30,244 nucleotides of DNA from Phycisphaerales bacterium UBA1910 (GTDB lineage: Bacteria; Planctomycetota; Phycisphaerae; Phycisphaerales; UBA1924), in NCBI GenBank assembly GCA_002337545.1, contig DDGE01000034.1, positions 3,265 through 33,508 of the forward strand. Reading direction: 5' to 3'. Shown here in pieces: positions 16,075 through 24,929 of this stretch (the first letter of the stretch is position 1; the number at the start of each line of letters is the position of its first letter). Made by a program: the position numbers and the translations under genes. The notes under the pieces were generated by a model, which was not told the DNA's origin, ran no database searches, and saw only the letters and a program-made list of their open reading frames with translations.

Positions 16075-16806
16075 TTAATCGAGCTGCTTCGTGTCTTCTC
16101 CCAGTGCGAGCTCAAAGCGCATCCCGTCCGCCTCGATGACCACACTGCGGCCGGTGATTTCGATGACCTTGAAATACTCACCCAGTTGTGAGCCCACGGA
16201 GACGGGCTGCCCCGAGATGCGTGCCGCCGGGCGGGATCCGCCCACAACACCCTGGATCCGGAAGCTCATCGCCTCGGAATACACCGAGTCGTACCGGCGC
16301 TGGCGTTCAAGCTCAAGTTCACGCTCACGCTGCAACGCATAGCGTTCCTCTTCACTCATCCCCGGATCCACCTGAACGGGCTCCGGAGTTGAGCCCATCG
16401 CGCTGGGTCTCGCGAAGGGAGCATCGATGAAGGACTCATGATCGCTGAGTTGAACAGCGATCGTGGACTCATCGAGTTCACCGATCACCTGCCCGAATCG
16501 CGAGTTGAAATCCGCGTTCTCTGATTGAGAGGTGTAATCGATCTGTGCGATCTCTTCGTCGAGACCGGCCTTCATGCCGATGTACCGCATCGCATAAATC
16601 ACGCCGGCCCCCACGGCAACCACGCCCAACGCGACCACCATATGAACGCTCATTCTCGATTCGCTCTCCGAAGAGGCGATCGCCGATTCTGGCACCGCTT
16701 TCAGCGACGGGATCCCGGTCGAGTCTTCCTGATGCAGGTTCAGGAAGATGTTGCTCGCACCCTCGGGAGACTGCTCTGATGTATTCTGATCGATGTGCTC
16801 ACTCAC
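16075..16806 (-). CDS. PilP/GspC-like inner-membrane protein of the pilus/secretion platform
   Basis: A 243-residue protein with a cytoplasmic N terminus (1-51), one membrane helix (about 53-72) and a periplasmic part. A charged helix rich in Glu and Arg (SEEERYALQRERELELERQR) leads into a C-terminal small beta domain (FRIQGVVGG, ISGQPVSVGSQLGEY, FELALGE). That domain has the layout of the PilP/GspC homology region, which links the inner-membrane platform to the secretin. The gene name pilP is not given because sequence identity looks low. GTG 16806 is used: GGGAGAAG lies upstream and the GTGA overlaps the pilO stop, so translation is coupled. Confidence 0.7.
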   Translation of the reverse strand: MSEHIDQNTSEQSPEGASNIFLNLHQEDSTGIPSLKAVPESAIASSESESRMSVHMVVALGVVAVGAGVIYAMRYIGMKAGLDEEIAQIDYTSQSENADFNSRFGQVIGELDESTIAVQLSDHESFIDAPFARPSAMGSTPEPVQVDPGMSEEERYALQRERELELERQRRYDSVYSEAMSFRIQGVVGGSRPAARISGQPVSVGSQLGEYFKVIEITGRSVVIEADGMRFELALGEDTKQLD

Positions 16807-17348
16807 GATGCTTCTCCCTCGTCAGTCTGGAAGTAGATGCTGAGCGTGAAGTCCGCATCGACCTCGACACCCTCGTCGTTGCTGTCCTTGAGCATCAGAT
16901 CGACCACCCGTGTCAGGCGTGGAAGACGCTCCAACGCAAGCAGGAACTCATAGAACCCTTCGAAACTGCCCGAGGTGCTCATCTTCAGCGGCTGCTCGCG
17001 GAAACGCGCCGCAGCGACCGGCTTCTCGCTCTTGAGCGTGGGCGGGGACAGACCCGATTCAACCGCGAGCGCAGAAACCTGGCGCACGATCAGATCGATC
17101 TCCTTGCCCGAGGGGAGGAGCGATTCCATCTCCTCAATCCGGTTGCCGATATCCTCGTTCGCGGCGCGGAGATCATCATTGCGGGATGTCTCGGTGCGGA
17201 GTGTCGCAAGACGCTCCTGGCGATGCTCGATCTCCGTCTTCGCCTGATCGATCTTCTCGCTCTGTGGCTTGAAGACGACGAAGTAGCTCAGGATCGGGAC
17301 CATCAGGACCGCGAGAAACAGGATCAGTTCGCGTGATGTGAACTTCAT
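16803..17348 (-). CDS. pilO: PilO-like pilus assembly protein
   Basis: A 181-residue bitopic inner-membrane protein: a short cytoplasmic N terminus, a membrane helix (about 8-27), a coiled coil (about 30-75) and a periplasmic ferredoxin-like domain with the PilO-type stretch GSFEGFYEFLLALERLPRLTR late in the sequence. PilO pairs with PilN to form the alignment subcomplex between PilM and the secretin. AAGGAG precedes ATG 17348. It lies 12 bases after pilN and overlaps the next gene by four bases. GspM of a type II secretion system is the alternative name for the same fold. Confidence 0.85.
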   Translation of the reverse strand: MKFTSRELILFLAVLMVPILSYFVVFKPQSEKIDQAKTEIEHRQERLATLRTETSRNDDLRAANEDIGNRIEEMESLLPSGKEIDLIVRQVSALAVESGLSPPTLKSEKPVAAARFREQPLKMSTSGSFEGFYEFLLALERLPRLTRVVDLMLKDSNDEGVEVDADFTLSIYFQTDEGEAS

Positions 17349-17360
17349 GGATAGATCTCC

Positions 17361-18137
17361 TTACTCGCTTTCCGAATCAACCTCGGCGATGCCGAAATCG
17401 ACACGACCGATCTTGTACTCTTGGGTCCCGTCCACCAATCGCGCGTCCGCTTGCTCACGAAGTGTCATCGTGATCTTGAACTTCCGGTACGCCTGCTTAT
17501 CGATGATCGTTTCGTCAATCAGCGGCAGTTCCACATGCATGAACAACGGCGACGCCTTGATCGAGCTGAGGAAGTCCGCAACCTGATCGTTCTCAACCGC
17601 GATGCCCTCGATCTCGAGAGTGAACTTGAATCGGGGAGGAAGGACCTTCGGCTTCTCTTCCTCTTCATCCTTGCCCGCACCCACACTCTTGTTGTTCAAC
17701 GAGCGGGTCTTGGCCTTGTCCTTCGGGTCGACCTTGGGCGGCGGGGGTTTGATCCGCTCGCCCTCCATCTTCACCTCGGTGAGTGTCAATCCCTTCGGGA
17801 TCGAGCGGACAACCTCGCCCATCAACACCGATCGCGGGATTCGATCCTTGAGCGCCGTGACGACCTCCGCACGCTCGATCAGTTCGATGCGCTGGGTCTC
17901 GAGCTGCTTGAGCTGCTCGATCTTGGCCGCTTCTTCCTTGAACGCCACCGCGACCTGTTGCTGTTCCTGATGCACTCGGCGCCAACGCTGATGATTCACC
18001 ACGAAAGCACCGACGACACCGGCGATCACGAGGACGAAGAGCAGCAACGCCATCACATTGGCGCGGAACTGGCTGCGTCCTTTTACATACTCCTTGGGGA
18101 GGAAGCTGCCGCCGGATTGTTTGTTCGCTTGGCTCAT
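17361..18137 (-). CDS. pilN: PilN-like pilus assembly protein
   Basis: A 258-residue bitopic membrane protein. The N terminus has the PilM-binding LPKEYVKGR motif (13-21 or so), then a membrane helix, a coiled coil, and a periplasmic domain. A Pro/Lys/Glu-rich low-complexity insert (about residues 135-170, PPPPK and KDEEEEK) interrupts the periplasmic part and is unusual in length. ATG 18137 is preferred because GGAG lies eight bases upstream; GTG 18146 is an in-frame alternative with no site. It follows pilM by 21 bases. Confidence 0.85.
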   Translation of the reverse strand: MSQANKQSGGSFLPKEYVKGRSQFRANVMALLLFVLVIAGVVGAFVVNHQRWRRVHQEQQQVAVAFKEEAAKIEQLKQLETQRIELIERAEVVTALKDRIPRSVLMGEVVRSIPKGLTLTEVKMEGERIKPPPPKVDPKDKAKTRSLNNKSVGAGKDEEEEKPKVLPPRFKFTLEIEGIAVENDQVADFLSSIKASPLFMHVELPLIDETIIDKQAYRKFKITMTLREQADARLVDGTQEYKIGRVDFGIAEVDSESE

Positions 18138-18158
18138 CGAATTCACTCCGCAAGAAAC

Positions 18159-19379
18159 TTAAAGATCCATCGGGCTCAACGCCCCGCCGACGATCGCGGC
18201 CCACCCCGGCTGGGGTTCACGCAGGTCGACCCCGCTTACAGGGATCTTGCCGCTGCGTGCAAGACACGCCAGCGGATCGAACATCTGTGCCTCGAGATGC
18301 AAACGCCGAGCCATGTCGGCACAAAGCGCCTGATGCTTGGATTGACCGCCCATGAAAATCATCCCCTCGACGCGGCTGCCCGGGAACAGCGCATCGTGGT
18401 AGCGGAGGCACATCGAGATCTCATCACAGATGATCTCGATCGGCTCGCTCAGATCGATCTGAGGCCCGCGCGATTTACCCTCCGAAACCGCGGCATCCTG
18501 CTCTGGTGGTGGAGGCATGCCCGCCAAACCAGCACCCGCGGCACCCACCGGCTGGGCGGCGCAGAGCTCTTTCAGCTCGTGCCGCATCTCACGGGCCTCG
18601 TACATTGTGCAGCGCAGCTGCCGGCAGATTGTCTCGTCGAAGTGCCGCGCACCGATCTCGATCGAGCGAGCAAACACGAGCGATGAGCCGTGCATAATCA
18701 GAACCTTGGTGCTTCCGGTTCCAAGATCGAGCACCAGCCGCGGCTTGGAGTTGCTTACACCGCCAGCGCTCTCATCGCGGAGCTGTATCGATCGTGCCAA
18801 CGCATCGAACTCGGTGTGAATCCCGACCGGATCGAGCTTCGCGGATTTGAGTGTGCCCATCAGCCGACCCACGAACTCGCGTGAGGCACCAAAGCAGATG
18901 ATCTCCTGTTTCCCCTGCCGATTGGCACCCTCGACCTCGCGCGTCCGAACAAGCAACGATCCCTGGTCGCACCCGAGCTGAGAGCTGAGCTGCGCACCCG
19001 CGATCTGCTCGTTGGGCACGCCCTCGGCGGGGATGAGCTGGAGGTGCTTGCACACCATCTGCCCCGACGGGATCAGACACGCGGCGCGTGTCGCATTGAT
19101 CTTGGCACCCTTGAGAAACTTGGGAAGCGCATCCATCTGGAACAGCAATCGCTTCGAGGGGTTATCGAGCAGATCATCGGGCGTCGGCATAAACGCCGCC
19201 GCGCTGATCGAGCTCGGGTTGTTCCCCGAGAGCTGGAGCGCCTTGATCCCCGAGATCCCAAAATCGATCATCAGTGGGATCGCACCGGAGCGTATCGCGT
19301 TCACGCTTGACAATGATGTTCCGAGTTTGCCTTTACCCAACTTTTTCCCGAGCTGTCCAAACTGTGCCTTGCGTTTCAT
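18159..19379 (-). CDS. pilM: PilM-like cytoplasmic actin-fold pilus assembly protein
   Basis: A 406-residue cytoplasmic protein of the ASKHA (actin/FtsA) fold that binds ATP and the N-terminal peptide of PilN. Visible elements are the phosphate-1 loop IDFGISGIKALQL near residue 40, the second phosphate loop LDLGTGSTKVLIM near 215, FARSIEIGARHFDE, and a late IFMGGQSKH adenosine-type motif. A basic Lys/Gly-rich N-terminal extension of about 35 residues precedes the first motif and a Pro/Gly-rich loop interrupts the middle. GGAAGGAA precedes ATG 19379. The 190-base gap 19380-19569 upstream holds a 6-bp hairpin (19425-19440) but no clear promoter. Confidence 0.88.
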   Translation of the reverse strand: MKRKAQFGQLGKKLGKGKLGTSLSSVNAIRSGAIPLMIDFGISGIKALQLSGNNPSSISAAAFMPTPDDLLDNPSKRLLFQMDALPKFLKGAKINATRAACLIPSGQMVCKHLQLIPAEGVPNEQIAGAQLSSQLGCDQGSLLVRTREVEGANRQGKQEIICFGASREFVGRLMGTLKSAKLDPVGIHTEFDALARSIQLRDESAGGVSNSKPRLVLDLGTGSTKVLIMHGSSLVFARSIEIGARHFDETICRQLRCTMYEAREMRHELKELCAAQPVGAAGAGLAGMPPPPEQDAAVSEGKSRGPQIDLSEPIEIICDEISMCLRYHDALFPGSRVEGMIFMGGQSKHQALCADMARRLHLEAQMFDPLACLARSGKIPVSGVDLREPQPGWAAIVGGALSPMDL

Positions 19380-19569
19380 GAAGACGATTCCTTCCCACCC
19401 GGCGTCGGGCGGACGATTTCCAGACCCAGCAAGCGCTGGGGCAGAAAACGCCCATGCGAAGGGGATCGACCGAACAGGATCATCAGTTCAGCAAGGGAGG
19501 ATCACACGCGAATCAGGGAGATAGGTGTGCGTGCCTTGTCCACCCATCCCGCACGACCCCAACACCTTC

Positions 19570-20277
19570 TCATTCACACGAGCCTGTGACGCGTCCGAGA
19601 ACCTCGCGCAGACGATCCAACGACTCGTCCAGCGCCCATCGCTGCGAAGCGCGATCACCAGTTGTGTTGGAGATCACCCGGATCTCGCCCGTCTGGATCG
19701 ATGGAGATACACGAAGCGCCGCGAGCGCCACACTCGCACCCTCCATCGCTTCACAGATCGCACCCGTCCGATCCACAACACCCCGGGCGCACCCATCGCT
19801 CCCCGAACACCACGAAACCGTCGCGATCGCGCCGCGCCGCGCACCCGGCAGGACAATCGCGTCCGCGTCATGATCCGCGTGCATCGTGCCGTCCGGAAAC
19901 GCGCCGAACCCGGCATCGTTCATGGGGATGAACCCCGTGTCAGAACCGATCCCCTCGTCCGCAAACACGGATCGCGTGCCGATCACCACATCCGCGAGCC
20001 CCAGCCCGGAGCCAGGCAACGCCCCCGCGATCCCCACGCCCCAGACCCGCCCGTGCACCACAGGATCGAGCACCCGTGCCGTCGCCCCCGCGGCATTGCT
20101 CTTGCCCACACCGGACATCACCAGATCACAATGATCAAGACGGACCAAGTCCCACAGTTTGGGCAGTTCCATATCGCGACCGCCGAGCGCATCAAGAACC
20201 GATCGGCACTCGCGGGGTGCGGCTACGACGATCAGGGTGCGATCGTTCCCGGTCGGGATCGTCTGCGATTGAGACAC
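19570..20277 (-). CDS. mqnB: Futalosine hydrolase
   Basis: The enzyme removes the base from futalosine to give dehypoxanthine futalosine in the alternative menaquinone pathway; cytoplasmic. The 235-residue length fits. Nucleoside phosphorylase-type motifs are seen: VMSGVGKSNAAGATA, GIAGALPGSGLGLADVVIG, EAMEGASVALAAL (with the catalytic-type Glu) and ISNTTGDR. These favour MqnB over MTA/SAH nucleosidase, which usually has MEGAAIAQ. The start is GTG 20277 with AGGA upstream, 18 bases after the HD-GYP-like gene. Other mqn genes are not in the window. Confidence 0.85.
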   Translation of the reverse strand: MSQSQTIPTGNDRTLIVVAAPRECRSVLDALGGRDMELPKLWDLVRLDHCDLVMSGVGKSNAAGATARVLDPVVHGRVWGVGIAGALPGSGLGLADVVIGTRSVFADEGIGSDTGFIPMNDAGFGAFPDGTMHADHDADAIVLPGARRGAIATVSWCSGSDGCARGVVDRTGAICEAMEGASVALAALRVSPSIQTGEIRVISNTTGDRASQRWALDESLDRLREVLGRVTGSCE

Positions 20278-20295
20278 GGTGAATCCTAGCGATGT

Positions 20296-21678
20296 TCAGG
20301 CCGCGAGGTCATCGCCAAACTCATCGCTGTCCGAGTCCGCTTCGGCATCAACATTCGCATCCCGCTCCGTCTCGAACGAGATCAGGTGCGAAGGATCGAT
20401 GCGATAGATGCCGTTGGAAAGCGACCGCTCCATCTGACGCAGATCGAACGCGTGCTCATGGCATGGATAGAAGTTGTATGCGCTGACATCAAAGCCATCA
20501 CACTCAACGATTTGCAAATGCGTGTTGCGTCGAAGATCGATCACCTCGCCGTGCTCTTCATCCTCGAAATGCGTCAGCTCTCTGACCGTCGGGCGGCATG
20601 TATCTCTCGGGTCCCAATCGATCACGGCACACTGGCGACCATCACTCAATCGCACGATACTCCCTGGCGCATAGGCCGGGCAGACGGCGATGAGCGCCTG
20701 CAGCACGATCGGATCGAGCCACGACTTGTAGGGCTCGTGGATGATTCGGTTGAGCGCGAAGACCGGCGGACGCGATTTGCGCGTTTCCTCAGAATCCCCG
20801 ATCGTGTACGCCGGGTGAACCATGCGATCGTAAAGATCCGCCGCGATCAGGATCCGCGCGAAGATATGGATCTGTGACCCCTCAAGCCCGCGCTCCTCAC
20901 CATCGATCACCTTGGTCGGAAAGCCCGAACCATCGAAACGCTGATGATGGTGCAAAACCGCGGCAGCCGCGGACGGCTCGACATGCCCACGGATGAGCTG
21001 GTATCCAAGCCGGACATGCCTGCGCCATTCGGGATCTGTATCGTCGTGATGCTCGCTCCATCGCTTCAAGACAGATGCACGCAACCGCGTCATCCCGATG
21101 TCGTGCAGCATGGCCGCGACACCCAGACTTGTCACATCCTTCGCGAGCCGAGGATTCAGACGCGATCGCTCACGGAGCAAGTAGAAATCGAGTTTCAGCC
21201 CCATCAGCATTGCCAGGAACCCAACATTGGCACCGTGCCGGATCGCAGGCGAGCCGGTATCAGATATCTCGCCGATAAACAGCGCGGCGTCAGGATCCTC
21301 GATCAGACGCGCCATCAGGGTGCTCATCGCCGAAGAATAACTCGGGAAGTCCATCCGTGCGTGCATGTTCTTGCCGGCCGTATCGAATGCCGCCGCCACC
21401 TGTGACGCGACCTGCGCCCGGGATGTATGGATCTTGGGCGAGATGAACTTCGCGACCATCTCCATATTCGGGTACTTGATCCAGATCTCAGGCAGCCCCA
21501 GCTCGATCAACCGCTCGATCGTGCTCTTCTCAAGCAGGGCACCCGGACGCAAGAGCAATCGCGTGTTGCTCCGTGGATGAAGAACCGGCATCGCGATCTC
21601 CATCCCCGCCTCGGCATGTGATATCGGAACGCGTAGCACGAAAAGAGCTCTCCCATCGGGACCAAACGACTGACCCAT
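20296..21678 (-). CDS. HD-GYP-like domain protein with altered signature residues
   Basis: A 460-residue cytoplasmic protein; the family hydrolyses cyclic di-GMP or related dinucleotides. An N-terminal DUF3391-like region (about 10-80) precedes the HD domain. Metal-ligand residues are present: His148, His192-Asp193 (HDIGM), His232, and His243-His244-His245. Two signature residues differ: HDxGK is HDIGM and GYP is GFP (DGSGFP, 249-254). Activity is therefore uncertain. A C-terminal region (about 340-460) ends in an Asp/Glu-rich tail. ATG 21678 is chosen because the conserved part begins soon after and upstream starts overlap the antiporter; it has no clear Shine-Dalgarno, and GTG 21732 is possible. 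Confidence 0.8.
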   Translation of the reverse strand: MGQSFGPDGRALFVLRVPISHAEAGMEIAMPVLHPRSNTRLLLRPGALLEKSTIERLIELGLPEIWIKYPNMEMVAKFISPKIHTSRAQVASQVAAAFDTAGKNMHARMDFPSYSSAMSTLMARLIEDPDAALFIGEISDTGSPAIRHGANVGFLAMLMGLKLDFYLLRERSRLNPRLAKDVTSLGVAAMLHDIGMTRLRASVLKRWSEHHDDTDPEWRRHVRLGYQLIRGHVEPSAAAAVLHHHQRFDGSGFPTKVIDGEERGLEGSQIHIFARILIAADLYDRMVHPAYTIGDSEETRKSRPPVFALNRIIHEPYKSWLDPIVLQALIAVCPAYAPGSIVRLSDGRQCAVIDWDPRDTCRPTVRELTHFEDEEHGEVIDLRRNTHLQIVECDGFDVSAYNFYPCHEHAFDLRQMERSLSNGIYRIDPSHLISFETERDANVDAEADSDSDEFGDDLAA

Positions 21679-21742
21679 TGGAAGATCGGGCGAATGTTGC
21701 GAAGGGTTCAGCGGGATCCAAAGAACCCGCACAAGCAAGGTA

Positions 21743-22681
21743 TCACCCCATAAACACATACAGCGTGTAGACCGCGTACAGCAGCAGGAAAGCGCCGCCA
21801 ATCAGGCGTCCCATCGCGGGTTTCACCAGCGCCAGGATCACCATACCAACGCTGACGCCCAGCATGATCCAGATCCCCTTGAACTGGGCATCGGGCATCG
21901 TGAGCGGATGGACGATCGCCGTCACCCCGAGGACGCTCAGCAGGTTGAAGATATTGGATCCCACAACATTGCCGACGGCGATATCGGACGATTTCCCAAC
22001 CGCGGCGCGGATGGTGGCGGCGAGCTCGGGCAAGCTGGTGCCCAATGCAACAACCGTCATGCCGATAACCCCGCTCGAAACACCCATTCGGGTCGCCACG
22101 CCCGTCGCGCCATAGACCAACGCCTTGGCACCAAGCCCCAGCGCCAAGATGCCCAGCACGACCATCATCACATCCAGCCACGCGGACTTGGGGTGCGTGA
22201 CGACCTCCTCGCCCTCGTGCTCGATCTCAACCTTGTGCGTGCGGACAATGAAGATCACATACGCGATGAGCCCGGCGAACAGGATGATGCCGTCGGTCCG
22301 TGAGAGAGCCGAATCATTGAGCAGCGCCGCGGAAGCCAGAGTAATGCCGAGCATGATCGGGAGTTCGACCAAGCGTACACGGCGGTGAATCGCGATCGGT
22401 GCCATGATCGCACCCGCGCCAAGGATCAGCAGGATATTCGCGACATTCGATCCCACAACATTGGCGATCGCGAGCTCATCCTCATTCTGCAGGGCAGACC
22501 CGATGGAAGCGAACAGCTCGGGCGCACTGGTGCCAAACGCAACAACGGTCACACCGATCGCGAACGGAGACAAGCCAAAGACCCGCGCAAGCTGCGCCGC
22601 GCCACGGACCAGCAGGTCAGCACCCGCGATGAGCACCGCGAGACCACCGATCAGCGCGAGGACCTGAAGAAACACATCCAT
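21743..22681 (-). CDS. Calcium/sodium antiporter of the CaCA (YrbG) family
   Basis: A 312-residue inner-membrane cation antiporter with ten membrane segments in two repeats. The two alpha-repeat ion-site motifs are intact: GTSAPELFASI followed by NVVGSN, and GTSLPELAATI followed by NVVGSN. An acidic/His loop (KVEIEHEGEEV) joins the halves. The ATG at 22681 overlaps the stop of the preceding lipoprotein gene (TGATG), so the two are translationally coupled. Sequence cannot tell Ca2+ from other cation preference. Confidence 0.93.
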   Translation of the reverse strand: MDVFLQVLALIGGLAVLIAGADLLVRGAAQLARVFGLSPFAIGVTVVAFGTSAPELFASIGSALQNEDELAIANVVGSNVANILLILGAGAIMAPIAIHRRVRLVELPIMLGITLASAALLNDSALSRTDGIILFAGLIAYVIFIVRTHKVEIEHEGEEVVTHPKSAWLDVMMVVLGILALGLGAKALVYGATGVATRMGVSSGVIGMTVVALGTSLPELAATIRAAVGKSSDIAVGNVVGSNIFNLLSVLGVTAIVHPLTMPDAQFKGIWIMLGVSVGMVILALVKPAMGRLIGGAFLLLYAVYTLYVFMG

Positions 22682-23715
22682 CAGTTCTCACCCCGCTCTT
22701 CATTGCCCGCTTGGGCACGCTCGGGCAGCTCGGGAACAAGAACGATCACAACACGCTTGGGGATGATGCGCGTTTCATTCGCCCGCATGACGCGCGAACC
22801 GGGGGACATGAGCATGAGCTCTCCCAGCGAGCGGGTACGCGGGGCGCTGGGCTCGATCGTTGATCTCGAACCACCGGAGCTGATCGGGGGCGGCGTTCCA
22901 CCACCCGAATCGGGTGTGGCCTCGTCCTCCGCACTTGGGCCCAGCGTCGGATCCCGCGTCTCGATGTCCGCAAGCCCCTGCGCCTCGGGCAGGCTATCCC
23001 AATCTTTCCCCGGCACCTCACCGACGATCACGATCGCTCGCGACCCATCGAGGTGGATCGAACTCAGAAGCTCGTCGATGACCATCCCCGCATCATCAAG
23101 CACCGGCTCGCGATGCTCGGGGATCAGCTCGAATGAACTGCCGCGGGTGGACTCGATCTGCATGCCCAGATCAACCCGCAGCCGCCGATCTACCCCCTGA
23201 TCGTCGAGAACCGGCTCGGTCCATGATCGCGCAATCAACCGAGGACGCCCGCCGTCCACTTCACGGAGCGAATCGCCCACCATGACCCGTTGTTCCCGGA
23301 TCGATCCAGAACGCACGAGCGGACGCCACTCCCCGAACTCGCCGAGAAACTGGACACTCACCGGCTGCACAGGGCGCAGCCCCGCGAGCAACGGATCGAT
23401 GTCCCCGATCGGCACCTCGACAGCACGAAACCCCCAACGGGACCACGCCGACGCGACCCGATCATCCCGCAACGCCGGGTAAGCACGCAGCGCTCGCGGC
23501 GCATCATAGTTGGTGTCGTCCACGACGAGCAATCGAATGCCGAGCCCCTGCCGATCGAGTGATTCATCCGCGTCCAGGGTCTCGATGCTGCTGAGTTCGA
23601 TCTCATCCGCGGGCGCGAACCACTTCCGGACGACCTTGCACCCCCAGAGCGCGGGCAGACACGCGAGCGAAAGCCCGCACGCAACGATCACGCGTTGGCA
23701 AGATCCATTACCCAT
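22681..23715 (-). CDS. Putative lipoprotein of unknown function
   Basis: About 344 residues, not recognised. The N terminus is a signal peptide ending in a lipobox-like LWGC (Cys26), suggesting a lipid-anchored envelope protein; Trp at -2 makes the lipobox imperfect. The body (about 40-265) is mixed alpha/beta with LLVVDD and a repeated pattern of Val-rich strands; then a low-complexity Ser/Gly/Pro linker (about 270-300) and a C-terminal stretch with RVVIVLVPEL. ATG 23715 lies inside the last codons of the LOG gene and the stop overlaps the antiporter ATG, so all three are translated together. Confidence 0.7.
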   Translation of the reverse strand: MGNGSCQRVIVACGLSLACLPALWGCKVVRKWFAPADEIELSSIETLDADESLDRQGLGIRLLVVDDTNYDAPRALRAYPALRDDRVASAWSRWGFRAVEVPIGDIDPLLAGLRPVQPVSVQFLGEFGEWRPLVRSGSIREQRVMVGDSLREVDGGRPRLIARSWTEPVLDDQGVDRRLRVDLGMQIESTRGSSFELIPEHREPVLDDAGMVIDELLSSIHLDGSRAIVIVGEVPGKDWDSLPEAQGLADIETRDPTLGPSAEDEATPDSGGGTPPPISSGGSRSTIEPSAPRTRSLGELMLMSPGSRVMRANETRIIPKRVVIVLVPELPERAQAGNEERGEN

Positions 23716-24844
23716 CCGCGGGATCAAAGGAGTTGATGCGATCGATCAGCGACCGCACAAGCCCGAACTTGTGCCGGGTATGCGTGAACGCGATGCGTGG
23801 CAGAGACAGGTGATCGCGTTCCTGCGGGTACGCGTCGCACTGATGGATGGTGCCAGACTTGACAAGGATCCCGAACTCATCGTTCAGCGTCGCGATGTCC
23901 TCTTCGCGGAGCCGGTGCTTGATACGGATGACCAGATCATCACGGACATAGCGCGAAGAATGGTAGTTCTTATAGAAGTTGAAGATGTGGTCCGCCGCAT
24001 CCTGCGGGTCCTTCGCGATGTGGTACAGATGGAAATCCTCAGGGCTGATCCACCCGCGATCCGCGAGCTGCTGGCGGACATACCTGTCCCACCCTTCCCA
24101 GTATGAACCGTGCTCGCCATCGAAATCACCATCGACAAAGACGATGGGCACCATGCTCGCCTTCCCGGTCTGTACGAGCGTCAGCGTCTCGAATGTCTCA
24201 TCGAGCGTACCGAACCCGCCGGGGAAACAGACGACCGCCTCGCACTGGGAGAGGAACATGAGCTTGCGTGTGAAGAAGTACCGGAAGTTGATCAGTTTCT
24301 CGTCGCCGATGATGTGCTCGTTCGCGGTTGTCTCGAACGGGAGACGGATCGCGACGCCGAAGCTGGCTTCGCGTCCGGGCCCCTCGTGCCCGGCCTTCAT
24401 GATCCCATCGCCTGCGCCCGTGATGGACATCCACCCCGCCTCGGCCATGATCTTCGAGAAATCCACCGCGGCGCGATAGTCAGGGTGATCCTCAGGCGTG
24501 CGGGCACTCCCGAAAATCGTCACCTTGTGCGAATCCGGATACTGCGCAAACACGCGGTACGCGTAGCGCAGCTCCTTCATCGACGCGGTCATGAGCTTCA
24601 GCTCACCCGTATCGCGTCCGTCGGGGATGAGCTTGAGCGCCGCCGTGATGAGTTCCCGCACCAGCTTCGTGTCGTAGTCATCCGCCTTCCCGGCAACCAT
24701 CTCGAGCAACTCGATGATCCGGTCCTGGACTTCGCCGTCGTCCGCACGCCGAACCTCGGGCTGCTCCGGCGGCGCGGCGGTCTCATTCACCGGCTGGGTG
24801 CTGCTCGGCGGATCCAGTTCGACTCTGTTGTGTTCATTGTCCAT
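23708..24844 (-). CDS. LOG-family (lysine decarboxylase-like) Rossmann protein
   Basis: A 378-residue cytoplasmic protein. The LOG nucleotide-monophosphate motif PGGFGTLDE is intact (208-216), with the partner FTRK (191-194) and GSARTPEDH (112-120), TGAGDGIMKAG (142-152). LOG enzymes release free bases from nucleoside monophosphates (cytokinin-type or IMP/AMP-like); the true substrate here is unknown. It is longer than usual: a Pro/Glu-rich N-terminal 35 residues, a helical stretch (38-100) and a C-terminal extension past the core. ATG 24844 starts it, with a weak GGGAAGAAAG upstream; longer in-frame starts would overlap the AsmA-like gene. Confidence 0.88.
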   Translation of the reverse strand: MDNEHNRVELDPPSSTQPVNETAAPPEQPEVRRADDGEVQDRIIELLEMVAGKADDYDTKLVRELITAALKLIPDGRDTGELKLMTASMKELRYAYRVFAQYPDSHKVTIFGSARTPEDHPDYRAAVDFSKIMAEAGWMSITGAGDGIMKAGHEGPGREASFGVAIRLPFETTANEHIIGDEKLINFRYFFTRKLMFLSQCEAVVCFPGGFGTLDETFETLTLVQTGKASMVPIVFVDGDFDGEHGSYWEGWDRYVRQQLADRGWISPEDFHLYHIAKDPQDAADHIFNFYKNYHSSRYVRDDLVIRIKHRLREEDIATLNDEFGILVKSGTIHQCDAYPQERDHLSLPRIAFTHTRHKFGLVRSLIDRINSFDPADG

Positions 24845-24929
24845 ATGCGTGCTTTCTTCCCTTTCACGCGGCTGATCCGTGATCTGCGCGCGACCCAACT
24901 CTATGCGAACTCCTCGGGCAATCCCACCC

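Noticed and set aside
19380..19569. Riboswitch (for example c-di-GMP type) in the gap upstream of pilM
   Set aside because: I looked for the conserved GEMM core and found no match; only a 6-bp hairpin (19425-19440) without a T run.
20296..21801. Longer HD-GYP-like protein starting at 21801
   Set aside because: It would overlap the antiporter C terminus by about 59 bases and add a Cys-rich segment that looks like a frame shadow; no ribosome site.
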